A DNA stretch of 64,000 bases from Phycisphaerae bacterium (GCA_022180725.1 BQMO01000021.1:1-64000); one strand, 5' to 3'. Positions 17,609 through 26,976 are shown, numbered from the stretch's first letter. Numbers and translations: made by a program. Notes: generated by a model not told the origin, from the letters alone.

Positions 17609-19276
17609 ATGAGAATCGCGGCGTTGATCGGGGCGGTCGTGCTGCTGACGGGCACAATCGCGCGCGGCCAGACCTCTCAACCTTCTGCTTTCACCTACCA
17701 AGGCGAACTGAAAGTTGGGGAGGAGTTGATCAACGGCATCGCGGACGTTCGTGCATCGCTCTTCGACTTGCCCGTGGGCGGCACGCAGATCGGGCCGACC
17801 ATCGCCGTCTCCGCGGTTGGGGTCAAGCAAGGTCGTTTCAGCGTCCACCTTGATTTCGGCCTGTCGCCCTTCGACGGGAACGCCCGCTACCTGGAAGTAT
17901 CGGTGCGTTACCCGGCCAGCACGGGCGGATACACGACCCTCTGGCCACGTCAACTGCTCACCGCCACGCCATACGCCCTGTTCGCGCTCAACGGGGGAAC
18001 GGGGACGCAAGGCCCGCCCGGCCCGCAAGGCCCCGCCGGGCCCCAAGGCCCGCAGGGGCCGATCGGCAACACCGGGCCGGCCGGATCGCCCGGCGCGACC
18101 GGACCACAAGGCCCCATGGGGCCCCAAGGCCCGCAGGGCACCACGGGCGCGACCGGCCCCCAGGGTCCCGCCGGAGCGTCTCCTTTCACGCTGAGCGGAG
18201 GCAACGCGGTCTTCACGACCGGCCATGTCGGGCTTGGGCTGACCTCGCCGCAGTACCCCCTGCACGTGGAGACCTCCCAGCCGCGCGCGGGGTACTTCTA
18301 CTCGACCTCGGCGAGCGGGGTGGGGTTCGGGCTGTTCGCGCGGGCCTCAAGCCCGTCGGCGGTCGGACTCGTGGGGATGAACACGGCGACGAGCGGCGCG
18401 GCACTGGGCCTGCAGGCCGAGTCGGCGAGCACGACGGGTCGGGCGGTGCTCGCGATGGCGTCCGCGACGACGGGCGACGCCTGGGGCGTGTGGGGGGTGA
18501 CGGCGTCAAACGCGGGGACGGCGGTCGTCGGGCATGCGACGGCCACGACGGGCGTGACCACCGGCGTGCTCGGACGGGTCGATTCCAACGCGGGCGACGC
18601 CACGGGCGTGTACGGCGCCGCCTGGGCCACGACGGGGGTCACCACGGGCGTCTGGGGCGAAGTCGCCAGCACCGCCGACGGCGCCGTCGGCGTGCTGGGG
18701 TACGCGTCGGCGTCCAACGGGCAGGCGTACGGCGTGCTGGGCATCGCCGAGAGCGCCGGCGGTCTGGGGGTGGCGTGCATCGGCAACTCCATCACCACCG
18801 GCACCAAGCAGTTCCGGATCGATCACCCGCTCGACCCGAGCCGACGCTACCTCAATCACTTCGCCGCCGAAGGCCCCCAGCCCTTCAATGTCTACCGCGG
18901 GAACGTCACCCTCGACGGCCGCGGCGAGGCGCGGGTCGAACTCCCGTCGTACTACGAGGCGATCAACACGGACGAGACGTACACCCTGACGCCGATCGGC
19001 GCTCCGGCTCCGGGACTGCATGTCGCCTCGCCCGTGAGCAACGGCATGTTCACGATCGCGGGCGGGTCGGCGGGGTTGCGTGTTTCATGGTGTGTCGTCG
19101 CCGTCCGGAATGACGCGTGGACACGCGCCCATCCGCCCGAGACGGAAATGGCCAAGCCCGACGGCGCCGCCGGCAAGTATCTGAACCCGGAGCTGTGGGG
19201 CATGCCGCGCGAGCAGGGCGAAGTTTACCGCCGATCGCGCCGGCCGAACGATGCCCCATCCCCCTCGACGCCCTGA
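17609..19276 (+). CDS. Exported collagen-like repeat surface protein
   Basis: A 555-residue exported protein. The signal peptide (cleavage near ARGQ, about residue 22) is followed by a roughly 100-residue beta-domain. A collagen-like run of about 20 Gly-X-Y triplets (about residues 130-190; [16 protein letters not shown] and similar) comes next. About 200 residues of imperfect repeats then follow, with units such as [18 protein letters not shown] and GQAYGVLG. The C-terminal domain contains [19 protein letters not shown] and ISWC-like elements and closes with a proline-poor tail. The triplets probably form a trimeric stalk. The start ATG 17609 has AGGGAG upstream; the frame is also open back to 17531, without a signal peptide. 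It could be an adhesin-like appendage, but no binding partner can be named. Confidence 0.78.
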   Translation: MRIAALIGAVVLLTGTIARGQTSQPSAFTYQGELKVGEELINGIADVRASLFDLPVGGTQIGPTIAVSAVGVKQGRFSVHLDFGLSPFDGNARYLEVSVRYPASTGGYTTLWPRQLLTATPYALFALNGGTGTQGPPGPQGPAGPQGPQGPIGNTGPAGSPGATGPQGPMGPQGPQGTTGATGPQGPAGASPFTLSGGNAVFTTGHVGLGLTSPQYPLHVETSQPRAGYFYSTSASGVGFGLFARASSPSAVGLVGMNTATSGAALGLQAESASTTGRAVLAMASATTGDAWGVWGVTASNAGTAVVGHATATTGVTTGVLGRVDSNAGDATGVYGAAWATTGVTTGVWGEVASTADGAVGVLGYASASNGQAYGVLGIAESAGGLGVACIGNSITTGTKQFRIDHPLDPSRRYLNHFAAEGPQPFNVYRGNVTLDGRGEARVELPSYYEAINTDETYTLTPIGAPAPGLHVASPVSNGMFTIAGGSAGLRVSWCVVAVRNDAWTRAHPPETEMAKPDGAAGKYLNPELWGMPREQGEVYRRSRRPNDAPSPSTP

Positions 19277-19304
19277 CCACCTTCCAATGAAAGATCGGTA
19301 TACT
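19274..19304 (+). promoter_or_regulatory. Possible promoter of the RRM protein gene
   Basis: TATACT (19299-19304) is a five-of-six match to a sigma-70 -10 box. The best partner is CTGACC (19274-19279), but its spacing of 19 bases is long and it overlaps the stop codon of the preceding gene. If used, transcription would start near 19311 and give a leader of about 115 bases before the RNA-binding protein start. Confidence is low. Confidence 0.35.
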
Positions 19305-19427
19305 TCCGGCGTCGAGATCGCGCGCCCGGATCGGCCTGGGCGCGGATCGCGGCAACCGGCGCCGGCCCGGCCTGGGAGCGGCTGGCGCTTTGGCTCTTGC
19401 AAGCAACCCGGGCAAGGCAGCGGCACG

Positions 19428-19754
19428 ATGAAAAAGTTGTACGTCGGCAATCTCCCGTACCAGACCACCGATCAGGACCTCCAGGGACTCTTTGCCACCA
19501 AGGGCCAAGTTTCGTCGGCCTCGGTAGTGATCGATCGTGAGACCGGTCGCTCGCGCGGGTTCGGTTTCGTCGAGATGCCCAACGACGCCGAGGCTCAGGC
19601 GGCCATCGAGTCGCTCAACGGCGCGGACTTCGGCGGACGCCCGCTCGTGGTCAACGAGGCTCGCCCCAAGACCGAGGGCGGCGGGCGCGGGGGCTTCGGC
19701 GGCGGGGGCGGTCGCGGCGGGTACTCCGGCGGCGGCGGACGCGGGGGCTGGTAA
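19428..19754 (+). CDS. RRM-type RNA-binding protein
   Basis: A 108-residue single-RRM protein of the type found in cyanobacteria and planctomycetes (Rbp-like). RNP2 is LYVGNL (residues 4-9) and RNP1 is RGFGFVEM (43-50), both with the aromatic residues that stack on RNA. From about residue 83 the chain is a glycine- and arginine-rich tail (GGRGGFGG, GGRGGYSGGG) like RGG regions. It probably acts as a single-stranded RNA-binding chaperone; cold induction is common in the family but not shown here. The start ATG 19428 is chosen because the RRM fold begins directly after it. A leader of 150 bases precedes it and a strong terminator follows, so it is probably monocistronic. Confidence 0.92.
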   Translation: MKKLYVGNLPYQTTDQDLQGLFATKGQVSSASVVIDRETGRSRGFGFVEMPNDAEAQAAIESLNGADFGGRPLVVNEARPKTEGGGRGGFGGGGGRGGYSGGGGRGGW

Positions 19755-19788
19755 TCGGCGCAAGCACAAGCCGTTCATTCGCACGTTC

Positions 19789-19815
19789 AGGCGAGCACTC
19801 CGGTGCTCGCCTTTT
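19789..19815 (+). terminator. Intrinsic terminator after the RRM gene
   Basis: A perfect 10-base inverted repeat (AGGCGAGCAC / GTGCTCGCCT) with a 4-base loop TCCG is followed by TTT. It lies about 35 bases after the stop codon of the RRM gene, exactly where a rho-independent terminator is expected. Confidence 0.9.
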
Positions 19816-19976
19816 CAATTCGACGCTCTTGGCCTTCGATGTCGGCACGCCCGAACCCTGGGGTCCGTGGCGGTGGGTCGGCGTGCGTGCGGTGAGGGAT
19901 GGAGCGGGACGATCGGCGTGACCCCGGGATGTCGGACGATGCCACGAGGGCTGCGTCGCGTTGCGTTGCCCTCGTG

Positions 19977-20726
19977 TCAAACCAGCCGCTCTTCGGGCGG
20001 CATGGGCGTCAGCCCGAAGCCCCGCCGAAGCACGGCGTGCCCGGCGTAGATGACCGGGGTGACGGCGATGGCGAGCACGAACTTGAGGACGTACCCGGTC
20101 AGCCCGATGCGGACGGCCTGGGCGGCGCTGGCCGCCGGCGCATCAGGATCGGGGAAGAGCGTCCGCAGGAGGAAGAAGGCGAGAAAGGCGACGGCGACGC
20201 TGTCGATCAACTGGGAAACCAGGGTGGAGCCGGTGGCGCGCAGCCAGATGAAGCGGCCGCCGGTAAGCCGCTTGATGACGCCGAAGAGGAAGATGTCCGC
20301 CATCTGCCCGATGAGGTACGCGATGAGGGAGGAGACGAACATGACCTTCGACGAGCCGAAGACGGCGTTGAAATGCGCGGGGTCGATGTTGTACGGGGCG
20401 TCCAGGTGCGGCATGACGCCGGCCAGGGTCATGACGCCCAGCACGAAGGTGGCCATGACCAGCCCGATCCAGGTGAGCCGGCGCGCCCCCCGCTTGCCGT
20501 AGTACTCGTTGACCAGGTCCGTCAGGATGAAGGTCATCGGGAATGTGAGCATGCCGCAGGTGTGCTCGATCGCGGTGATGGGCGTCGAATCCCACGGCAC
20601 GGGGATCGAGAAGCCCAGGGGGACGCGGAAGAGTTTCACCCCCACCACGTCGGCGATAATCAGGCAGGCCACGAAGAACCCGGTCAGCCAGACGTAGACC
20701 TTCTGCGAGGTCGTCAGGTCGGTCAT
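19977..20726 (-). CDS. Queuosine-precursor transporter (YhhQ/VUT family)
   Basis: Integral-membrane protein of 249 residues with about six or seven hydrophobic segments, matching the YhhQ (DUF165) family, which imports queuosine precursors such as preQ0 or preQ1. Landmarks are FFVACLIIADVVGVKLF, FPMTFILTDLVNEYYGK (the most typical motif of the family), LIAYLIGQMADIFLFG and STLVSQLIDSVAVAF. The ATG at 20726 gives a normal length; upstream in-frame codons add only basic sequence without a hydrophobic start. It stands alone, divergent from the B12/GTPase gene, whose start lies 55 bases away. Confidence 0.9.
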   Translation of the reverse strand: MTDLTTSQKVYVWLTGFFVACLIIADVVGVKLFRVPLGFSIPVPWDSTPITAIEHTCGMLTFPMTFILTDLVNEYYGKRGARRLTWIGLVMATFVLGVMTLAGVMPHLDAPYNIDPAHFNAVFGSSKVMFVSSLIAYLIGQMADIFLFGVIKRLTGGRFIWLRATGSTLVSQLIDSVAVAFLAFFLLRTLFPDPDAPAASAAQAVRIGLTGYVLKFVLAIAVTPVIYAGHAVLRRGFGLTPMPPEERLV

Positions 20727-20781
20727 GGGGGAGTGTATCGCCCGCGGGCCGGTGCGCCCGGGCACGTTAGAATGTCGCCGC

Positions 20782-21927
20782 ATGACCACGAGCCTCAACG
20801 CCCCCACCACCGAGTTCGAGAAGAAGGACCGCTGCGCCGACCTTCCCCACCGCCCGCGGGTGCTGCTGGGGAAGATGGGGCTGGACGGGCACGACCGCGG
20901 GGTGAAGGTGATCGCGCGGGCGCTGCGGGACAGCGGCGTGCACGTGATCTATTCGGGGCTGTGGCAGACGCCGCGGTCGCTGGCGATCTCGGCGCGCGAC
21001 GAAGACTGCGACGTGATCTGTGCGTCGATGATGAGCAACTCGCACCTGGTGCTGGGGCCCCGGCTGGTGGACGAGGTGCGCCGGCTGGGACGGAGCGACC
21101 TGCCGGTGTACATGGGAGGAATCCTGCCGCAGGAGGACATCCCCAAGTTGTTGGCCGGGGGCGTGGCGCAGTGCTTCACGACGGGCGTGGGACTGCTGGA
21201 CATCGTGAACGCGGTGCGCGGGGCGGTGCGCGAGCGTGTCTCAGCGCCCGCGGGGGCGACGCCGGCCTCGCAACTGGCGCGGGACATCTCGCTGATGCAC
21301 GCCGGGAAGCCGGTGCGGGAGAAGGCGGCACGTCGCCGGCCTCGGCGCGTGGTCGGGGTGACAGGCTCGCCCGGGGCGGGGAAGAGCACCCTGGTGGCGC
21401 AGATGGCCGCGGCCCACGTCCGCGCCGCATCGGGCGGGCGGTGCGCGGTCATCGCGTTCGACCCGATGAGCCCGATCACCGGGGGCGCGCTGTTGGGAGA
21501 CCGGCTGCGGGTGGACTTCAACACGCTCGACGAGGCGATCTACTACCGGAGTCTGGCCATCAGCGGGGAAGACTACCACGCGCTGCCCGAGATCATCGAC
21601 CTGATCGGGGGGGCCTTCACGGGGGACCAGGCCATTGACCTGCTGTTCGTCGAGACGGTCGGGGCCGGACAGAACGAAACCCGCATCCGCCAGTACGTCG
21701 ATACCACGGCGGTGGTGCTGACCCCCGGGATGGGTGACGCCGTCCAGATGGACAAGGCCGGGATCCTCGAGATCGCCGACGTGTTCGTGTGCAACAAGGC
21801 GGACCACCCGGGCGAGCACGAACTGGTGCGCGATCTCCGGGACGTGGCGGGGCGGCGGCCCATCATCGAAACCGTGGCCACCAAGGGGCAGGGCGTGAGC
21901 GAGTTGCTGGCGGTGATCACCGGCTAA
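20782..21927 (+). CDS. B12-binding domain fused to MeaB-type GTPase
   Basis: A 381-residue two-domain protein. Residues about 24-160 form a cobalamin-binding fold with the lower-ligand motif D35-G-H37-D-R-G40, as in the small part of methylmalonyl-CoA mutase. Residues about 185-381 are a G3E/ArgK-type GTPase: Walker A GSPGAGKS (about 195-202), ETVGAGQNE near 291 and NKAD near 338. MeaB-type proteins load and protect the cofactor of acyl-CoA mutases. In IcmF the same B12 and G domains are fused to the mutase. Here the large catalytic mutase domain is missing, and the GTPase lacks the C-terminal extension usual in MeaB. The protein may supply the B12 subunit and chaperone for a mutase large subunit encoded elsewhere. 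The start ATG 20782 has no strong Shine-Dalgarno. Confidence 0.85.
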   Translation: MTTSLNAPTTEFEKKDRCADLPHRPRVLLGKMGLDGHDRGVKVIARALRDSGVHVIYSGLWQTPRSLAISARDEDCDVICASMMSNSHLVLGPRLVDEVRRLGRSDLPVYMGGILPQEDIPKLLAGGVAQCFTTGVGLLDIVNAVRGAVRERVSAPAGATPASQLARDISLMHAGKPVREKAARRRPRRVVGVTGSPGAGKSTLVAQMAAAHVRAASGGRCAVIAFDPMSPITGGALLGDRLRVDFNTLDEAIYYRSLAISGEDYHALPEIIDLIGGAFTGDQAIDLLFVETVGAGQNETRIRQYVDTTAVVLTPGMGDAVQMDKAGILEIADVFVCNKADHPGEHELVRDLRDVAGRRPIIETVATKGQGVSELLAVITG

Positions 21928-21963
21928 AGTCTCCAACGCGCTCACGGCACAGGGAGGTCAGGC

Positions 21964-22626
21964 GTGAAGACCGGAGAACAAGCAGTCCCCGTCGAGATGC
22001 TCGCCCCCGAGGTCTCGGCGGACACGGAGTTGGCGAGCAGCATCGAGGCGCTCTTGCTCAGTGTCGAGCGGCCGCTGACGCCGCAGCGCTTGGCCGAAGC
22101 GATCGGCCTGCTCAACCCCGCCGAGGACGACGCGGACTCATCGCCAGCGGCCGAATCGACGAGGGGCAAGATCGACCAGGCGGCCCGCAAGGAGGCGCTC
22201 GGCCGGATCGACCGCGCGGTGAACGCGCTGAATGCGGCGTACGAGCAGACCGGGCGGAGTTTCCGCGTCGAATCCGTCGCGGGCGGGTACCGCATCCTGA
22301 CGCTCCCGAAGTTCGCCCCGGTCATCGCCGAACTGCACAGTGCCCGGGCGGGCCACAAACTCTCCCGCCAGGCCGTCGAGACGCTGGCCATCATCGCGTA
22401 CAAGCAGCCCATCACGCGGGCGCAACTCGAAGCCATCCGCGGCGTATCGTGCGGCGAGGTGTTGCGGAGTTTGATTGAGCGGCGGCTGATCACCGTGCGC
22501 GGCCGCGCCGAGGAACTGGGCCGGCCCTTGCTCTACGGCACGACCAAGTCGTTCCTGGACGCGTTCGGCCTGTCGTCGATCACGGACTTGCCCAGCCCGG
22601 CGGAACTCCGCGCCGCGGGCACGTAA
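21964..22626 (+). CDS. scpB: Segregation and condensation protein ScpB
   Basis: Kleisin-associated subunit of the Smc-ScpA-ScpB condensin that compacts and segregates the chromosome. Two winged-helix domains are visible. The first starts at SSIEALLLSVERPLTPQRLAEAIG, and the second contains the very typical QAVETLAIIAYKQPITRAQ and VRGVSCGEVL-like stretch, then GRPLLYGTTKSFLDAFGL. At 220 residues its length is normal, with an acidic insert between the first helix pair. The start is GTG at 21964 with AGGGAGG upstream. It follows the B12/GTPase gene after 36 bases and precedes the DUF58 gene by 9 bases. scpA is not in this window. Confidence 0.93.
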   Translation: MKTGEQAVPVEMLAPEVSADTELASSIEALLLSVERPLTPQRLAEAIGLLNPAEDDADSSPAAESTRGKIDQAARKEALGRIDRAVNALNAAYEQTGRSFRVESVAGGYRILTLPKFAPVIAELHSARAGHKLSRQAVETLAIIAYKQPITRAQLEAIRGVSCGEVLRSLIERRLITVRGRAEELGRPLLYGTTKSFLDAFGLSSITDLPSPAELRAAGT

Positions 22627-22635
22627 GGAGCGGGG

Positions 22636-23835
22636 ATGCCGGCGGCTTCCCTCGTGCATCGCGACACTCGTCCGTGGCGGCGTTCGCCGCGCCGCGGCGC
22701 CGAGGTCGTGTCGAGGCGGTACCACTTCCACGGGCCGGGCATCGCGTACGCGGGCACGCTGGTGGTCCTCATGCTCGGGGCGATCAACGGTCAGAACAAC
22801 GTGCTGTACTGGCTGTTCGGGCTGGGGTTGGCCGGGCTGATCATTTCCGGGATCCTCAGCGGTGCGGCGCTCATGGGGCTGGAACTCGAGCGGGAAGCCC
22901 CCGGGCGCGTGGTGCGAGGGCAGCGCCTGACGATCCGCTATCGCCTGCGCAACAGGAGTTTCGTGGTGCCCGCCTTTGCGCTCACGATCGAGGAACTCGC
23001 GCTCGCCCCGCGCGGGAGGCCGGGCGGCACGTGGCAATCGACCACCGACACGATCCGGGGCGCGGCGATGCACGTCCCGGTGCGGGGGGAGAGTGTCGGT
23101 ACGGCCTCGTGCACCCCGCGTCGATCGGGACGTTTTCGATTCGGCGCCGTGCGAGTATCGACCACATTCCCGTTCGGCCTGGCACGCAAGAGCGTCACAT
23201 TCTGGTCGCGCGGTGAAGTGCTTGTTGTCCCGCAATCGCCGCCGGTGCGCACGTCCCTGCTCGACGAACTGGCCGATCATGGGCTGCACGCCGGCCTCGC
23301 CCGACGCGCGCGCGGCGGGGAGGAGTTCTTCGCCCTGCGGGAGTATGCGCCCGGCGACCCGTTCCGCCGCGTGGCCTGGCGCGCGACGGCGCGGCAGGAC
23401 CGCCTCATTGTCCGTGAACTTGCCGACGCCGGCACGGGTCGAATCATCCTTGTTCCTGACGTGCCGTCCGAGGACGCCCGCGCCGAACAAACGCTCGACG
23501 CCGCGGCGGGGTTGGCGCGGGCCGCGCTGGAGCGGGGCCTGTTCGTGGGCGTGCAGTACGCGAACGGCGTCCTCGCCGCGCCCGTGCACGGCGGGGGCCG
23601 ACACCTCGATCGATGTCTGGAGGCCCTGGCCTGCGCGGTGACCGGGCCGGTGCAGCCCCGCGCCGGGAACCGCGGGCAGATCGTCATCGTCGGCGATTCC
23701 GGGGCCATGACGGAAAGCGGCATACTGCGCATCACGGCGTCCACGCTGGGCATCGACGCCAACCCCGCGCCCGAACCCACGCCGCCCGGGTCGTGGCGCT
23801 CACGCCTTCTCGCGCGGTGGAAGGGGCGGCCATGA
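22636..23835 (+). CDS. DUF58 domain membrane protein
   Basis: A 399-residue protein with two adjacent N-terminal membrane segments (about residues 38-57 and 60-80), then a soluble beta-rich part and a DUF58 domain. The DUF58 hallmark is FFALREYAPGDPFRRVAWRATARQDRLIVRE. In many bacteria DUF58 proteins are encoded with a MoxR AAA ATPase and a transglutaminase-like protein, and are thought to work in assembly or folding of other proteins. Here the transglutaminase gene follows directly, with a 4-base ATGA overlap, but no MoxR gene is adjacent. The start ATG has AAGGAG nine bases upstream. Confidence 0.9.
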   Translation: MPAASLVHRDTRPWRRSPRRGAEVVSRRYHFHGPGIAYAGTLVVLMLGAINGQNNVLYWLFGLGLAGLIISGILSGAALMGLELEREAPGRVVRGQRLTIRYRLRNRSFVVPAFALTIEELALAPRGRPGGTWQSTTDTIRGAAMHVPVRGESVGTASCTPRRSGRFRFGAVRVSTTFPFGLARKSVTFWSRGEVLVVPQSPPVRTSLLDELADHGLHAGLARRARGGEEFFALREYAPGDPFRRVAWRATARQDRLIVRELADAGTGRIILVPDVPSEDARAEQTLDAAAGLARAALERGLFVGVQYANGVLAAPVHGGGRHLDRCLEALACAVTGPVQPRAGNRGQIVIVGDSGAMTESGILRITASTLGIDANPAPEPTPPGSWRSRLLARWKGRP

Positions 23836-26027
23836 CGGCGTCTCGCAGCTCCGCCCAGCCGCACCGTGCGGGCGATCGGCCCCGCCTCGCATCCCGCTTT
23901 CGCGCGATCGTCCTCGTCGTGGCGCTTCTCGCCATCATGGCCTTTGCCGTCGCCGAGGGTGACGCGGCCCAAGCGTTGGTCTTTGCCGTCGGCGCCACCG
24001 CGGGGTGGCTGGTGACCGAAACCGGCCCGCGTCGCGGCGTGCCCAAGTGGGCCACGGCGCTGGTCCTCATCGGGGTGCTGATCGGCGCGGTGATGCGCAC
24101 GATCCAAGGGACCCCGATGGTGTCGGCCTTTGCCACGTTCCTGGCTTCCATCCTCGTCCTCAAACTCTGGGAACGGCGCGAGACCAAGGACTACGGCCAA
24201 CTGCTCACCTTCAGCGTGTTCCTGGTGATCGGCGCCGCCCTGACCTCGACCACGGTGTGGCTCGGGGTGGTCCTCGCCGGCATGATCCCGACACTGACCG
24301 CGGCCGTCATGATGTACCAGATTGTCCGCACGACCGAACCGGCCGGGGTCGTGGACACGCCATCCTCCTGGCGATCGCAGCGGCGTGGGTTGGCGGCGAT
24401 GATCGCGCTCGCCGTAACCGGCGGGATCGTCGCCGGCAGCGTCATCTTCGTGCTCGTACCTCGCAACGAGGGGCTGGGCGCGCTCTGGCTGCGCATGCAA
24501 GGCCCGGCCATCGGGCGGCAGACCGGCTTCACCGACCGCGTCGACCTGGAATCCGGCGGATTGGTCAGCACGTCTCCGGCGGTGGTCATGGAAGTTTCCG
24601 TCCGCCTGGAGAGCACGCAGGCGCCGCTCGGAAGCAGCCTCCACCGTCAGTACCTGCGCGGGCTGGTCCTCGATTCCTACGACCGCGGCGTGTGGAACGC
24701 CGGCCTGCCGCCGGAGAGTTGGCGTCGAGAAACACGCTCGCGCGGCCAGGTCCTGCGAGTTTCGCCGCTCGACCGTGCCCGGCCCGTGGTGGTGCAGGTG
24801 ATCACGCCGCGCACGCCCTCGCGCGAGTTCACGCCGATCTTCGCCCTCTCGCGACTCGTCACGGTCGACTTTCTTCGGACCGGGAGCGAGGTTGAGTACC
24901 GGCATAACGGCGTTCATGACGAGGTCGTGCATCGGGAAGAGGGGACGACACCCGTGCGGTACCGGGCACGATCGCAGGTTGACGAGGAAGAGGTCACGGG
25001 TGACTGGCCTCGCGCCCCATTCAACACCGACGCGTGGCACGGGCTTGCGGCCACCGCGCGGGACGTGCTCCGCAACGCCGGTGTGGAGCCCGATCCGGCC
25101 CATCGTCCCCCTCGCGAGGACGCCCGGGCCGCGCGAGCCTTCGAAACGTTTGTCCGAACCCGGTGTGCATACGACCTTTCGGCGCCGGCGCCCCCCTTGG
25201 GCCAGGAGCCGACGGAGTGGTTCTTGTTCACGTCGCGTCGCGGGCGGTGCGAGCATTTCGCCTCGGCACTTGCCGGGCTGTGCCGGAGCGTGGGCATCGA
25301 GGCCCATGTCGTGGCCGGGTATCTTGCCTCCGAGTTCGACGAGGAGCGCGGGGTCTATGTCGTGCGCCAGTCCGACGCGCACGCGTGGGTTGAAGTACGC
25401 ACCGGCCCGGACCAATGGCGACCGTTCGATGCCACGCCCGCGTCGGATCTTGCGCGACTGGCCGAGGCACGCCGCGGGTTCATCGGCACCCTGGCGCGTT
25501 GGTTCGACTCGTTCGAGACCACGTGGAACTCACGCGTCGCGATGTTCGACGCCACCGCCCAGCGCCGCCTGCTCGGCCTGCGCCCGGGGACGCCCTCGTG
25601 GACCGACGAGGCCGGCGACCGGCTCCGTGCGATCTACGCCGATCTGCAACCCGAGGCCGACGCCGATCGTCCCTCGCGATGGCGGTGGGCCTGGGCCGTT
25701 GGTATTCCCATCCTGCTGATGACCGGCTGGGTTGTTGCACGTCGCCGCCTAGTACGCGCCCGTGCTTTTCGGAATGTGCCTCAGCCCGGCGCCAACGTGC
25801 TCCGCGACCTCGAGCACATGCTCCGGCCATCCCTGGGCGCCCGCCCGGCATGGATACCCATTCGATCCTGGGCTGGCCGTTCGGGGCCAGAGGCGCAGGC
25901 CATCGCGGACATGGTCTACCGGTGGGTCTTCGGCGGGGACAGGCCCGATAGCACCGAGTTGAAACGTGTCCGCGAGCGGCTGACACACCTTCGCCGCGGC
26001 TTGCGTGAGCAACGGGACGGGTCATAA
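23832..26027 (+). CDS. TgpA-like membrane transglutaminase
   Basis: A 731-residue protein of the TgpA type. The first roughly 210 residues contain about six membrane helices of a DUF3488-like domain. A large extracytoplasmic part contains a papain-like transglutaminase core with C473 in RRGRCEHFAS, H517 in SDAHAWVEV and D533 in WRPFDATPAS, the expected triad. One more membrane helix (about residues 620-640) and a cytoplasmic tail close the protein. Its start overlaps the DUF58 stop by 4 bases (ATGA), so the pair is likely translationally coupled. The biochemical substrate is unknown; the combination points to protein processing or folding in the envelope. Confidence 0.92.
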   Translation: MTASRSSAQPHRAGDRPRLASRFRAIVLVVALLAIMAFAVAEGDAAQALVFAVGATAGWLVTETGPRRGVPKWATALVLIGVLIGAVMRTIQGTPMVSAFATFLASILVLKLWERRETKDYGQLLTFSVFLVIGAALTSTTVWLGVVLAGMIPTLTAAVMMYQIVRTTEPAGVVDTPSSWRSQRRGLAAMIALAVTGGIVAGSVIFVLVPRNEGLGALWLRMQGPAIGRQTGFTDRVDLESGGLVSTSPAVVMEVSVRLESTQAPLGSSLHRQYLRGLVLDSYDRGVWNAGLPPESWRRETRSRGQVLRVSPLDRARPVVVQVITPRTPSREFTPIFALSRLVTVDFLRTGSEVEYRHNGVHDEVVHREEGTTPVRYRARSQVDEEEVTGDWPRAPFNTDAWHGLAATARDVLRNAGVEPDPAHRPPREDARAARAFETFVRTRCAYDLSAPAPPLGQEPTEWFLFTSRRGRCEHFASALAGLCRSVGIEAHVVAGYLASEFDEERGVYVVRQSDAHAWVEVRTGPDQWRPFDATPASDLARLAEARRGFIGTLARWFDSFETTWNSRVAMFDATAQRRLLGLRPGTPSWTDEAGDRLRAIYADLQPEADADRPSRWRWAWAVGIPILLMTGWVVARRRLVRARAFRNVPQPGANVLRDLEHMLRPSLGARPAWIPIRSWAGRSGPEAQAIADMVYRWVFGGDRPDSTELKRVRERLTHLRRGLREQRDGS

Positions 26028-26122
26028 CGCGCTCCGGAAGCGGGAAAACGCTGGAGTATTCAACTATCAAGGCCTCGCCGTCGATCTGACTCCGGCAGCG
26101 ACTGCTGTACGGAGGGTGCTTC

Positions 26123-26971
26123 ATGCCCGCTCACAGATCACGAACAGAACGTTGGCGGGAACTGCTCGAACAGATCGCCCAGCGCGGGGGGGGGATCGAG
26201 ATCACCGTGGATCGCGGATCATCCGCGACCGAGGAACCCTCGACCTGCCTCATGTGGCGTGTGCGGGTGTACTCGGTGAGCGACGACATGCTGACGGTCG
26301 AACAGCCCGGCGCCGCTGGCCGGAGCATGACACTTGCTGAGGGAACGCCGCTCCTGGGCATCATGTCGGTGGGGCAGAACCGCTGGATTTTCCGTACCCG
26401 AGTAGCCGGAGTCCGGCCCGGCCTTGTTGGTCGTTCGGGTATGCTGAGCCTCGTCATGCCCGAGGGCATGGAGCGGTGCGCACGTCGCGAACACATCCGC
26501 GTATCGACCACGGAACTCCGACTTCCCTCCGTGGAGTGCTGGCCACTCCTCGAGCCCGCGAGCGTCGCGATGGCCGAAGCGGCCAACCGCGAACGGATAC
26601 GCTCGATGCTGCATCACGAAAGTTCCCGCACGGACGCGTTCTTGGGCGACATGCTCCCCGAGGTGGGGCCGAAGTTCACGGCGACCCTGGTGAACATCGG
26701 CGGGGGCGGTGTGGGGTTGCAGGTGGCCAAGGCAGACGCCGCTGCCGCGGGACGATGCCGGCTTCTCTGGATTCGACTCAACCTGACCCCCGAGATCCCT
26801 GCACCGTTGGCCCTGACCTCGAAAGTCGTGCATACCCATCTGGACAGCGCCCAGAACCTCTACCTCGGGGCGGCTTTCGATTTCGATTTCAACCCATCGC
26901 ACCGCGAGTTTGTCGTCGAGCAGATCACCCGGTACTTGAACCTGATCCAGAGCGTCCGCCGCGCCGCCTGA
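26123..26971 (+). CDS. PilZ-domain-like protein (YcgR-like layout)
   Basis: A 282-residue soluble protein with an N-terminal beta-domain and then a PilZ-like domain. The c-di-GMP-binding signature is partly recognisable: R121-R-E-H-I-R126 fits the RxxxR element, and V190-N-I-GGGG-V-G fits the (D/N)xSxxG element with glycine where serine is usual. About 60 residues separate the two elements by an insert, which is longer than normal. YcgR-type proteins use this layout to brake flagella or tune secretion. The gene sits between the transglutaminase gene and a convergent lipoprotein gene. Function is inferred from the two short motifs, so c-di-GMP binding is only a hypothesis. Confidence 0.6.
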   Translation: MPAHRSRTERWRELLEQIAQRGGGIEITVDRGSSATEEPSTCLMWRVRVYSVSDDMLTVEQPGAAGRSMTLAEGTPLLGIMSVGQNRWIFRTRVAGVRPGLVGRSGMLSLVMPEGMERCARREHIRVSTTELRLPSVECWPLLEPASVAMAEAANRERIRSMLHHESSRTDAFLGDMLPEVGPKFTATLVNIGGGGVGLQVAKADAAAAGRCRLLWIRLNLTPEIPAPLALTSKVVHTHLDSAQNLYLGAAFDFDFNPSHREFVVEQITRYLNLIQSVRRAA

Positions 26972-26976
26972 CCGGG

